The notes beneath the pieces were generated by a model that did not search any database, was not told the DNA's origin, and saw only the letters and a program-made list of their open reading frames with translations. Both the position numbers and the translations under genes were made by a program. A stretch of DNA of 64,000 nt from Atriophallophorus winterbourni (Eukaryota > Platyhelminthes > Trematoda > Plagiorchiida > Microphallidae). The stretch is taken from the NCBI GenBank assembly GCA_013407085.1, contig JACCGJ010008406.1, forward strand, positions 1 through 64,000, written 5' to 3'. Position 1 is the first letter of the stretch; each line of letters starts with the position of its first letter. Of this stretch, positions 43,336 to 54,283 are shown piece after piece.

Positions 43336-43740
43336 TTCTTGAATTATGTTTTCTGCTCCCTAAGTTCGAGAAAAAATCATGCAACTTCGACTCAACTCCT
43401 TACCGGGTATATATAGACAGTATAAACAGTGAACGAACTATTGCTAAACATGACTTAGCTAAGTGTATGAATGTCAGCTTGTTTTTCAATATCTAAGTCG
43501 CTACTGAAGATTCTATTACGGAAAATCGCGTTGCGTATCCGGTGATGCCAAGTTACAAACCCACCGTAGCTTTGTCAGTGCGAATTAAAATCGTATTTAA
43601 GACGCGTTACAAGCAATGCAACTACCCAAATTGGTAAAACAGTCTCCACTCGCAAGTTCCTTATTATTAGCGCAGTTCCGATCAGTTCTTTACACTTGTA
43701 AGGTACAAAGCGCATACTAAAGTATGATACGTTACTACAC

Positions 43741-43980
43741 GGTCGGTGCACGGATGTGCAATCGTGCATCATTTATGCATTGTGTGGCTAACATCGTGCT
43801 AAATTGATTGGCCAACGGTAGCGAGCTGCATGCTGAAACTCACTGGAGTCTCACTACCATTTCTATTTCTATTTCTCCCCTCATATCTGTCTGGGCCTGG
43901 GCAACCTGACAGTATCTTAGCCCACGTGCAGTCTCTGACTGTGCGACACTTTGCCTGGATCAGGCTTGTGCTTTCATACC
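43741..43980 (+). mobile_element. SINE-like family, full copy
   Basis: Reference copy, about 240 bp. It runs from ggtgcacggatgtgcaatcg through gtgctaaattgattggcc, gtctcactaccatttctatt, catatctgtctgggcctggg and gcagtctctgactgtgcgac to tttgcctggatcaggcttgt and gctttcatac. It has no open frame. Full-length relatives lie at 10657, 53642 and 59312. The last 35 bases match the 3' end of RTE copy B. Confidence 0.85.
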
Positions 43981-44091
43981 ATCCGTATAGGAATTGAAGA
44001 TGGGAATTACGTCGTCAGCATAATCTAAATAAAAAGTTTCTTATCTCAACTTATCTAAATGCTCGTGTCTCTCTGTCTGATTTTCTACTGG

Positions 44092-44235
44092 TACTGAGCT
44101 GCACGCGGAGACGCGCTAAAGTCTCACTGTCATTCTCCCTTATACTAGTCGAGGCCTGGGCAACCCGACAGTATCGCTGTTTCTAACTGTGCGGAACTTT
44201 TCCTGAATCCGGGCTTGTGACGTCACGTTTCATAC
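44092..44235 (+). mobile_element. SINE-like family, degenerate copy
   Basis: Contains gagctgcacgcggagacg, aaagtctcactgtcattctc, gaggcctgggcaacccgaca and a gggcttgtgacgtc-like 3' end, in family order. Confidence 0.65.
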
Positions 44236-44259
44236 ATGCATTCATTCCATTGTCTTCCC

Positions 44260-44920
44260 GATAACTGATGTAATCGGTCGAGAGTTAACCGGTGAACATG
44301 AATCTCGTTACTTGAATATATGGGTCCAAAATGGATGCTAGTTCTTTATGTTGACGCGTATGAATCCCATCCGGACCTGGGGAGCATTTCATATTAAGCT
44401 TTTCTAGACATTTTTGGAATGAATTACTAAATGGATCAAAGAATCCTGCCGACTACTCGAATCTGGCGGATGTCTTTTTTACATTGTAAACACAGAAGCA
44501 TACTGTAAGGTGAACATCTCAGCCTTCATATCATCTCGATTTAGTAATTCACCTACGTGGTTCATCAAAGCCCTTTGTGTATAAGCGGAAATACGCTTTG
44601 GGAGTACTTTCGATTCATTTGCTATGGTTTATTCGATTGTAATTTTCTTTTTCGTTTCTCTGCGATGAAAAGATTACGAACAGCCTTATATTCAAGGTAA
44701 ACTTTTTCGTACTCCGTAAACTTCTGTAATATTGATCCGTTTGCGGAGGGACTATGGTCGGGGAAAAATCAGTGGCACACAAGCTTCGGTAACTTTCGTA
44801 AGATTAGAGAAAAACATTTCCATCATCGCTGGAAGTATGTTGCAAAACACGATATTGCATTTATGCAGCACTTCTATTCTCCACAAATACCACCTTGCCT
44901 TGTTAATTTCAATGAGTAAT
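44260..44920 (-). pseudogene. LINE linker/reverse transcriptase start remnant
   Basis: The minus strand reads MKAEMFTLQYASVFT, the segment preceding reverse transcriptase in CR1/jockey elements, then LNMKCSPGPDGIHTRQHKEL and ASILDPYI. Stops and frame changes are frequent. It lies just upstream of the zinc-finger gene. Confidence 0.55.
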
Positions 44921-45145
44921 TAACTACTGAGGTCGTACTATCATTACCACTTGCTTGTGCTTGTTTCCAGGACTTGTCAATATTACAGGTACTTCCAAAG
45001 TACTACCTTAGTTAGTGAAACCACCGTGAAAACAACAACCCAAAACCCAATTTACGCTTGTGTATGAGGCGGAAATTGTATGATCCCGCAGTACTAAAAT
45101 TAGCTGTTTCCATTTTAGCATTTATCGCTTCTGATTGGCTTCGAT

Positions 45146-48100
45146 ATGCCTCAAAATGAATCGAGTTTTTTATGCGTTGACTTTTCGAGTGATTATTACA
45201 AAATGAATTACCAAGCTCAATTACCACCCATTGCTACATTCAGCCAAAATGTAAGTGTTGCCAATTTATCATTTTCATTCTATTTTGCTGTTTTTGCCTG
45301 TGATGCATTTCGGATTGTAATTACTCTATTTTATTGTAGTTTATTTCGGCATCTACACATTTTGCAATTAAACCCCTGTTTTTTCTATATCGTAATATAA
45401 ATTGTTGCTCGGATGTATCAATCGATTTAAAAATTGCAATATTTCGGCGTAGGATTCCTTTTGGGAATGCGGCAGCCATACAATGTTTTATTCGGTATTC
45501 TCTGTTAGCTATGCTCAGTCTGTGTCATTGTATAAAATGGCACTTTTTATACAAATTTGTAAGAAAGCGCTTGGCTTTAGTCGGGCACTGCTACTCAGTC
45601 TAATTGACTGTGAAATCTGATGATTTCATATTGTCAAAACCTTGACTGAGTGATAACTTAGAGGCCATAAAGTACACTTGTAAATAATGACAGTTAAGAT
45701 CTCTCTGATGACATGTGATCACCATTTTTGTCATAGCGAATGAGTAGGAGGCGTCGAAAAGTCTGACTACAGCTATTGCAATCCCACAGTAAATTTGGTG
45801 ACGTAAGTATTATTTGCGAACTATTTAAATACACCCTGTATGAAAACAGGAAGATGGGAACAATATCAACCATTGAAGGATAAGCGATTTATTAAGGTCG
45901 GTCTAACGAGCCCAACATGGTAAAGGCTCAAACGTTGACGGCCGGTACAAAATCACCTCAAGACGTAGAGCGAACTGAGAACCGACGGACAGACTTAAAT
46001 TATTTTCTGTAGGCACGAGTTTCGTCTGTAAAAGGATCTGCATGTTATTTACTCTTTGTCAATTGCATAGTAAACGCTTGACCAAATGGCGTTCTTTTCT
46101 GTTGTTGGTTTGTAGCGAATCGTTACGCAATCGAATTTTAGACAGTCACCCGTGATTGTTGTGGTTAACGCTGGGTGATTGTCCTCGGCATTAAGGGCTG
46201 ACATTTTAATAAACGTAAGGACCGCAAACGCCATCTTGGCTTGGTTGACTGGGCCTAGCTTCCATGCAGTAGGACTGGAATCGGTTTTGCAGTACGACTA
46301 CTCACTGTGTGCCCATTAGTTTTGCACTGCTAAACATTGTCGATGCTTAACTGCACCTGCCTTAAAGTTATGTAGCACGCGCGACTGCTTTATACAGTCG
46401 ACCTTTAGTTGTCGAAATTTAGCAAAAGCTACACCCGTTTTGCGTACACAGCGTTATATATACCTAGTAGTACTTCATAAGGCATAACACCATGACTCAG
46501 GCGTAGCACGTTATGCTACATAGCAAACGTTCGTTTGTTCACTCTTAGCATATTTATGTAGTTTTGTAAAGCCTGCAACTTATTGCTATATCATTTGCTC
46601 TCGATATTTCTCCGAGTATTTCTTATAGATGTGCACCTTGCCATCTGCCTGGATCAGGCTTGTGCTTTCACACACACACACACACCTTTCGATCTGAGTG
46701 TTAACGTTCCGAACTGTGCCATGGTCGCGCATTTTAGATGTATGTATGTATGATATCACAAGCCTGATACAGGCAAAGTGCCGCGCAGTCAAAGACTGCA
46801 CGTGGGCTAAGATACTGTCAGGTTTCCCAGGCCTAGACAGATATCGTAAAGGAAAATAGCCCTGCTCAACCCAAATTCCCAGACAGTCTGGAAAAATAAC
46901 TGCGACAGCCTAGCACCATGTCCAGTGCGTAATATCTCAATGCTTGTGCATCTTCGTCTGAATAAACACCCTGCCATTGACCCCAGTAGCTTCATTTTGT
47001 CTATATCGGGCCGTTGTAGCCCATAGGGCTGATGCTTATCACCGTTTTTTATCACGAAGCGCTCTAAATTATATGATAACAACAGCTAAACAGGTTGCTA
47101 GGCTGACGCAGTTATTTTTCAAACTATTGTTGGCATCCACTGGACACCGATTGTTGTGGTGTAGATTTGGGTTAAGCATTTTGTCTAGAGTGGACAACCG
47201 AGGGGTGATTCGAACCTAGCTGTGCGCCACAGTCCTGATGAGGAAAAGTATTTGATTTTCAGTTGTTTCTCAGTCTGTTCTGTACTCTTTTTCGCGTTGT
47301 GCACATATTCCAAACAGTATTCGGACAAAATATTTGTTGTAACTTTTGGTACCAAGAGACCACGGACTGAAATAAATACTGGTGCTCGCTTATTTACGTT
47401 GTTTGGGAAACGTTTCAATAATGCCTCATCGCCGCCCATCAATCCGCGCCTTATTCATAGAGCCTGAGATAAGCTTGGAGAAAACGCCGTGCCCAGTCAA
47501 TGACTTGGTCCTGATGTAATAATGTATCATATTTCATCCTTTCTACATTATTCTTGTAAGTATCCGGATGATCGATCAGTAGACTCAATGCATTTTACTA
47601 TATTTATTTCCAGACATTGAATGAACGACCAATACCCAAACGCATACATGTTTCGAAGCCAAACCAACCGGCGAACATTTCCTCCTACAGCAAATCATTT
47701 TTCTGTACATACTCTGAATGTAAATACGCAACAAAGAAAATACCTTTTAAGTTCAAGTGAGAGTTCGCTTTCAAATCATTTAAGTTGCTCTTTCTGAACA
47801 ACCATAAGCTTGCTTTTTTCATTCTGTCCACGTTATTATTTGTTCCTAATCAGCAGCTTGCCACCTTTTGGTTTACAGATGTCGTCTAGAACAGCATCTG
47901 CTAACCCATCGGATCGAAACACGTTTTACGTGTAATGAATGTGGTCGCACTTTTCGCTTAAAAGGGAACCTGCGCCGTCATTCTCGTATGCACACAAGTA
48001 GGTCATCTAATTTCTAAGTGTGTGAAAAATGACTAATGTGTCTCATAAAACTCATCCAGCATAGCGTTTCCTTATTAATTACAAGATTGTTTAATTTCAA

Positions 48101-51100
48101 AACACTTGTGCACAAAATCTGCGCCAACTAATTTTACGTTACGACACTTTGTGAGCTCATGTGATATTTCAGTTTGCATGACTTTGAATCCTCCATCGAC
48201 TTTCCTCTACGTTGAGCAGCAAACAGATTCTTCTCGTTAAGTGATCTTCTGTATACCATTAGCCTATTTTATTACCTGCAGATTGACTGTAATCACGCCT
48301 GCTTCTGTTCTATTGATCAAGTCGCATTCTTGCATCAATGCTATTTATATTAAAAATTAATCGTCAATACGCTTGCGGGGGTTGTCGCAGTCTCCGCTAC
48401 AATCTGTAACGAAAAATGCTAATAACCATATTTCTCACAGACCACATTTTACACATGAACTTGTTTATCGACAGCAATTTCTTTTTGCTCTGTAAAAAAT
48501 GTTGCTACCGTTTTGAAGTCATTCATCTGTTAATGCTTCAGACCCACTTCTCATTTTACTCGGCTTATCAAGTTTATTCATACGTCGCAATAAGCAAACC
48601 ATGCTTATACTCGATATTTTTTACGCTTCGCTTCATTTTAGCGGATAAAACATTTAGATGCAAAATTTGCCATAACGAATTCTCAAACGTCTCAGACCGA
48701 GCTCTCTGTTACAAGAACCATCTACTAACTGCCGCATTCCAAGCTACCCCACCTTTGATCAAAAGCGAGCCAGTCACCGCGTTAGCGATCGAGAAAGCTA
48801 TTGATTGTGTAAGATTACGTCTCTATAAGTGCTCCTCCTGTCCCGGCAACAAAACATTCACCGATATGGGATCATTGCGTCGGCATAAGCGTCGTCACCA
48901 CGAAGGTGTGGCCAATAAAACGTCTGCGTCAGTTCACTTTACTGCAAATGTAAGTCCTTTTTATACTTTTTCATATTTTATTTACCCGTTAATCGTTTTG
49001 GTCATAAGGCGAACCCAACCTTCCGAATTTGGGAGTTTACTTGCTCGTGTACAAAGGATGCGTTATTCTTTCTTGGCACTTGGTTCGGTTCGTGCATTAC
49101 GAGCCATTGGTTTTGATTTTCTTTATAACATATTTCGATCAGTGCCGACTTGTTATTTTAGTATTCATGTATAACTGTTTATTTTGCTTCATGAGATTCT
49201 TTCGTCTCGAACATTAATAACATTTAGTCATTTTTCTCTCTGATACATATTGTCTATGCTAATTATTTTAAATTGATGCCTTCTAAATCGTTTACACGGT
49301 TCCTCACAACATGTCACGAGGACTTGGCATAAACATCTTGAAAACAGCCTAGGCGATTGAAACAAATATCCTTAGACAGAACTTGTGTCCAGAAGCGATT
49401 ATTTCTTGATCTCTCATTACCTTGGTGTTGATTTTTTCTGCATTTTGTTACGCATGTGTTGTACATCTTGCTGTGAAATAGGGAACTAGAAATACTTTGC
49501 TCTAATTAAGTGTTTCGACTTGCTAATCACTAGGCTATTTTGTTTATGTTTTTGATTGAAGCCAGATTTTTATTAATAAGTAGTATGTGACGTTCGAAAA
49601 GCAGGACGGAAGTACACAACCGGTTTCGCGGTTATTGCCGCTCATCAGGTATGCGTATCCGTGACCTGACATTCGAACGCCAATCTGACTTTGTGCTAAA
49701 CCCAATTATTTGCGAATTCGAGGTTAAATCCTCATTTGCAAATTGAAATTGCATTGCACCGCTTGTGGGTCTTAGCTTAGTCCCCACATGGAAGCTAAAT
49801 TTCAATTTGCAAATGAGGATTTATCCTCAAATTCGCAAATAATTGGGTTTAGCGCAAAGTCAAATTGGCGTTCGAATGTCAGGTCACGGATACGCATACC
49901 TGATGAGCGGCAATAACCGCGAAATCGGTTGTGTGCTTCCTTACTGCTTTTCGAACGTCATATACTAATTTGTTTATGCTCTGCGTTGTAGCCAATACAT
50001 ACGTGATGAATGTCTGAGGTCGTATACAAACACGGTTGCGACATTTCCTTTGCTTTCTTACTAACTGAGCCATAGCTGCCAACTTTTACTAAAGCCATGC
50101 TATTTAAACACTCAGTGATTACGAATCGCCTCTGTACTATTTTAATTTACTCGAACACTTGAATCCTACGGTTTTCTTTACGTTAATATTTATCATTATC
50201 TGTTTTCAGGGTGTCGATCGCAATGTTGAAACGTTGCTGCGTGAAAAATTGTGTGTGCCTCGTGCCAGAATTCATCTCAATTCTGCTTCTCAGTATGAGT
50301 CATGTGGTCATTTAGCGGTATCACAGACACGTGCAAATTCTTCATCGCCCATCACTACTCATGATATAGATCCCTCCGCTCATACTGCTAATTCGGTTGG
50401 CGATTTTCATTGTTCCAATATTTTAACCGATTCTGTGATGGAACTATTACCGTTGGGCAACCGAGAGTGTATTACGGATGCGAATCGCTTCCACTCGGAG
50501 CCATTGGTTGAATCAACCACCCATGATCAAAAGTTCTACAATAAAGTAATTAATTGTTTTGGTTTTATTATTTTGTCAAGTCTAATCATCGTGCGATATT
50601 CCTGCTTCACCATTCGCTTTTGTATGTAACTTTATGAAACTTTATTTTTATGAAAGTTGTCGAATCTGATGTCTGGTGTGAACAAATGATTTCCCGTCAT
50701 CACTATTGTTGAATTGTACTAACGAGTCCTAGGATTTGTTTCAAAGCTGAACACTTACCAATTTTCAGTTTAGATTTTATGTCTAAGCAATTTTGTGCCA
50801 TTCACCCGCTTGGTTTAATAATTTATATTACTTAGCATGGAAACTTTAATTTCAACTTTCGAAACAGCTTTCTGACTAGCATTCTAAAGAGGCGGGGTTA
50901 TTTATCATGGCATTGGAAATATTTGTATCGATTCGTATAAGTATTGTACACTCTGTATACTCATTCATACCATACCATATACCATTCAGCCATAAATCCA
51001 TTTGCACCACAGTCCCTTCTCTAACATGTTCTATTTTTTTAGAACGGATTACAATTTACGGACCTAGTCAACGCCTCGGAACTAGAGGTAGCATCAGTTC

Positions 51101-51534
51101 CCGAATCCGCGTTTTACAGACCGGTTGAACTTCATACTTCCGAACACCTGAATTCAGATACCGCGCTCGACTTAACCGATGCACAATATTCGGCTGTCGC
51201 TCCGTATGATGACGCTGCAATCGATTTATCTTTTTGTGCAGCACTAAATTTAGCCACACCGATCGACCTTAGTGCACCACAAAATCCGCAAGATATCAAT
51301 TCGTGCGACTTTGCTTCAGTTGCTGGAAATCAAATATCTTTGCCGAACATCCTTCCTACATTTTCTTCTAACTGGGATCCTGAACCAGGTTTTAGTTTCA
51401 CTGATTTGCTGACCAACTCAGAGATGGATGAAAGTGAATCTTGTCTACAAAATTATCCCATCATCCTCCCAGAGAACTATATCAAACCGAACCCCCCTCT
51501 GGACTTGCGTATATTGCCGCCTAGCTTACATTAA
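45146..51534 (+). CDS. C2H2 zinc-finger protein, six coding exons (500 aa)
   Basis: Exons 45146-45250, 47614-47756, 47879-47997, 48642-48949, 50210-50545 and 51043-51534 join in frame (phases 0,2,1,0,0), with donors such as GTAAGT and GTGAGA and pyrimidine-rich acceptors. Residues 66-93 form a finger with a wide spacing (C-x4-C-x17-H-x3-H). Residues 101-121 are a canonical C2H2 finger (C-x2-C-x12-H-x3-H) with a TTDKTF linker. Residues 129-149 are a finger lacking a clear last His. Residues 186-208 are C-x2-C-x14-H-x3-H. The C-terminal half is Asp/Ser-rich with PIDLS (410-414) and PLDLR (489-493), like CtBP corepressor-binding motifs. It is probably a nuclear DNA-binding regulator, perhaps a repressor; I cannot name an orthologue. 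The introns contain SINE, RTE and fold-back insertions. An additional 5' exon is possible. Confidence 0.8.
46640..46686 (+). mobile_element. SINE-like family 3' tip with (CA)n tail
   Basis: ccatctgcctggatcaggct then tgtgctttca and (CA)n. This is the family's end with a dinucleotide tail in place of (CATA)n. It lies in intron 1 of the zinc-finger gene. Confidence 0.6.
46745..46850 (-). mobile_element. SINE-like family, 3' half
   Basis: The plus strand runs from gtatgtatgatatcacaagc through gcgcagtcaaagactgcacg and tgtcaggtttcccaggccta to gacagatat. In family sense this is the 3' half ending in a (CATA)n tail. It lies in intron 1 of the zinc-finger gene. Confidence 0.75.
47420..47515 (+). pseudogene. 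RTE copy-B family scrap
   Basis: cgccttattcatagagcctg then agcttggagaaaac and cagtcaatgac match the C-terminal coding part of RTE copy B at about 11006-11065. It lies in intron 1 of the zinc-finger gene. Confidence 0.6.
49624..49648 (-). ncRNA. Hammerhead-ribozyme-like core, left arm
   Basis: The same core as at 49900-49924, on the minus strand, with GAAA followed by CCGG. Here GAAAC matches the hammerhead consensus better than GAAAT of the right arm. The lone arm at 28751-28900 has lost the stem. Confidence 0.4.
49900..49924 (+). ncRNA. Hammerhead-ribozyme-like core, right arm
   Basis: CTGATGA is followed by a GCGG/CCGC stem closing the six-base loop CAATAA, then GAAA. This is the order, spacing and closing G-C pair of hammerhead stem II with its two conserved boxes. 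Helices I and III and the cleavage triplet could not be closed convincingly by eye: a GTC lies 20 bases upstream, but stem I pairing is poor. Self-cleavage is therefore unproven. Confidence 0.45.
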
Positions 51535-53626
51535 TGCATCTCACTAAACATTCAACACACATTCGCTTTATGAAATTATTATTACTCCTTTTTTCTAGTT
51601 TCTTGTTTGTCACCTTTTAAAAAGTTGTTTTGGAATATTTGGTAATTTGCTAATGATAATTCATTCTATATTCACTATTTTTCACGCTAAATACAGTCAT
51701 TTCGTGTAGATGATATAAGCGCTTGCAACCAAACTGTGAGCATGCATTCAACCGTACGTTTTACTTTAATGGCGAGCTTAGCTTTCCGAATGATTGTAAA
51801 CGTTGTTCGTGAAAAGTGGTCGTCTATAAATATAGGCACGTAGAACTTCGTTGATGCTAATCACAGTCCGTTGTGGCTTCCTAGACATCCTAGACGTGAC
51901 GATCGAGTGTAAGTAGTTTTAGGTTAGGAAGATCGAATATCTCGGCAGATTATCCGGTTTAAGGCTTGAGCTCTAAGATATATATATATATATATATATA
52001 TATGAGATATATTATATAATATTATATAATATATATATATATGTTGCTAGGGGCCATACGCCGAAATTAGAATGAGCGGATCGCTGGAGGGAAGAAGTTC
52101 GAATGAATCTGGGCTGCGTGAGGGCTTTTTATATGGACTGGCATTGGGTCCGCTATCTGGATAGACGATAGTCGCGCCTAGATCAAATACAAGTAATATA
52201 GTGTTGATCTCACATTCCCTCACTTATAACTAAATTTATAGTAGAAAATAATTGTATATAATGCGTCCACCCAAATGCGTTGGTGAATGGAAATCGGCCA
52301 GTCTGATAGTTGTTTTCTTTTGAATGTTAATCAGTGAGTGTGTATATACATGAGGCATAAAAAATTTGCGTTTAATCATGAGGCATGTTTTAGACAACCT
52401 GATAATTTGACCGAGAACAATGCTAATTTTAATTTTACATTACTGGCGGGGTCAATGAAGTGCATCGTCATAAGTCTTGTGGAGATTCCTGTCATTTTCG
52501 GATACGCCCACATATTCATTTGTTTCAGCTGCGTAATAATCTGCTATTTTGATCGAAGGAATCCGTTTTCCGTGTTTCTATTTGCCAACCGTTTCATATT
52601 CAGTTTCGCAATCTCTGAACAGATAGCAACGATGAGATCTGTTGCTGGGCATCGTACGATAGATAATCAATCGAGGAAGTCGAATGATATACGCACAAAC
52701 GCATAATATTTTCACCGGTAAACCCTTAAACCTCTTGCCCCTGATTTATATTTTCCTTTTTTCTGTTTTGTGATATGGAATAGGTACTCATAGGTCGGTG
52801 CGGTGATCGTAAAGCGATTTTTTAACTCACTCGGGTCTGGCAGAATTAGTTAATTAAACAAGCGCTTTTTCGTAAGATATTGAGAGATTGTCTACATTGG
52901 TACTCCTCAAATCATGCCTAGTATGTCTGCGTCAGTTATTGTTGGCGCACTTGCGATTTCAAACATGCTTCGCTTCTAACTGATATGCGCTATTTTTGCT
53001 GAATATTCCGTTAATTGATCATCTTGTTCCATTTCGTGGTTTATACTTGCATCACATTTTGTTTTATCTTTCATCTAAAATCTGACTAGATTTTTTCCGT
53101 TTCAGGTGTCCTGTATTTCCACTATATTGTTTGATCAATTTCCGTTATGCAGATGAGCCCTTCACATACTTCCTCTGGTGATCACCTTGGAAATGTTTAC
53201 TATGCTTGTCTGCCTATTACTAGCTTTCCCCTCTTTCTAATTTGGAATGCTGCTGGTAATTTTATCATTTTCTTGGATTGATTATTAGCAAAACTTCTTC
53301 ACCAAATATGGATATTTTTATTTACTGTTAGAGTTTATCTCGCATATATATAGGTTCTGTTTGCATCTCGTTTATTTGCTTACGCTTGAGGTTAAACTTG
53401 AAAGATTTTTTAGCGTGGACCGTTTTTGTTTCTCTGCTTTTTGCACTATATATTCGTAGTTTTATTTGAGATCAGGAAATTTCCACTCGGCTTCACTTTT
53501 ATGATATTCATCCTACCTTTGTTTATTTTTTGCGTATTAGCTTTATTAAGGTGCCGTAACTTTTAGTTTTTTGAATCCCAATCATTTTGAATTATTCAGT
53601 GGCAGCATTCTTCAGTAGAAATATTC
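51535..53626. other. Intergenic, downstream of the zinc-finger gene
   Basis: Noncoding and AT-rich, with a (TA)n run at 51978-52042. No open frame here has protein-like composition or splice context. It may hold the 3' UTR of the zinc-finger gene, but I could not place a poly(A) signal with confidence. Confidence 0.5.
51978..52042. repeat. (TA)n-rich microsatellite
   Basis: Imperfect TA dinucleotides with ATT interruptions. Confidence 0.9.
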
Positions 53627-53641
53627 TATCATATCTCTTTT

Positions 53642-53874
53642 TTGCCCGGATGTGCGACCGTACAGTACTTATGTGCTGTGCGGCTAACACCGTGCTAAAT
53701 TGATTCGCCATTGGTGGTGAGCTGCATCCTGAAACTGGCTGGAGTCTCACTACCATTTCTGTTTTCTTTCTCATATCTGTCTAGGCCTGGGCAACCTGAC
53801 AGTATCTTAGCCCACGTGCAGTCTCTGACTGTACGGCACTTTGCCTGGATCAGGCTTGTGCTCTCATACATACA
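53642..53874 (+). mobile_element. SINE-like family, full copy with target duplication
   Basis: Full-length copy ending gtgctctcatacatacata. It is flanked by perfect 15-bp direct repeats, tatcatatctctttt at 53627-53641 and 53875-53889. This is direct evidence of insertion by target-primed reverse transcription. It lies between the zinc-finger gene and TSEN34. Confidence 0.9.
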
Positions 53875-54283
53875 TATCATATCTCTTTTACTCGTATAGT
53901 TAATTTGAACTGTTACGAGCCTTCATCACAGTTTACTTTCATGTGATTGAAAGATCGATTACCTTTGAGGGTCAAAAGCTAACCAAAATTTCGTGGTCTT
54001 TTTCGGCATCGATCAAACATTGTCCCGTTCCTGTTGTTATTTTCAAAAAATACATTGGTCGCTTACGGATCCACTGAATATTTTCGCAAATGTAATTCTA
54101 TTATATCCTTTAGAAAATAAGGCATAAACATGGTCCACCAGTTTTTCTATCGGACCTGGCAACGAATAACTTCTTAACTAACTTTTCATATTGCATGATA
54201 ACATTCGATTGACTATCAAAGATGTTTTATTCGGCTATATTGTTCTAACCACTCGACTAGATCTTGACTTATTCTTTCATTAG

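Larger units (their letters stand above)
49581..49967. mobile_element. Fold-back element, 171-bp arms, in the zinc-finger gene intron
   Basis: Left arm 49581-49752 and right arm 49797-49967 are about 93% identical in reverse complement, with a 44-base spacer. Shared blocks include acgttcgaaaagca, cacaacc, cgtgacctgacattcgaacg, aacccaattatttgcgaatt and tttgcaaattgaaat. Homology to the lone arm at 28751-28900 begins about 20 bases outside the left arm. There is no coding capacity. Each arm carries a hammerhead-like core. It might be an inverted pair of Penelope-like terminal segments or a retrozyme-type element; both are inferences. Confidence 0.85.

Noticed and set aside
47195..47225. Minus-strand GGTTCGAATC, a tRNA T-loop-like word
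   Set aside because: The flanking bases do not form a T-stem and no acceptor, D or anticodon arms can be folded around it.
47236..47256. CTGATGAGGAAAAG resembling hammerhead boxes
   Set aside because: The two boxes touch with no stem between them. Most likely chance.
52338..52706. 122-codon frame downstream of the zinc-finger gene with hydrophobic stretches
   Set aside because: T-rich DNA readily gives Phe/Ile-rich frames. There is no homology, splice signal or gene neighbour to support it.
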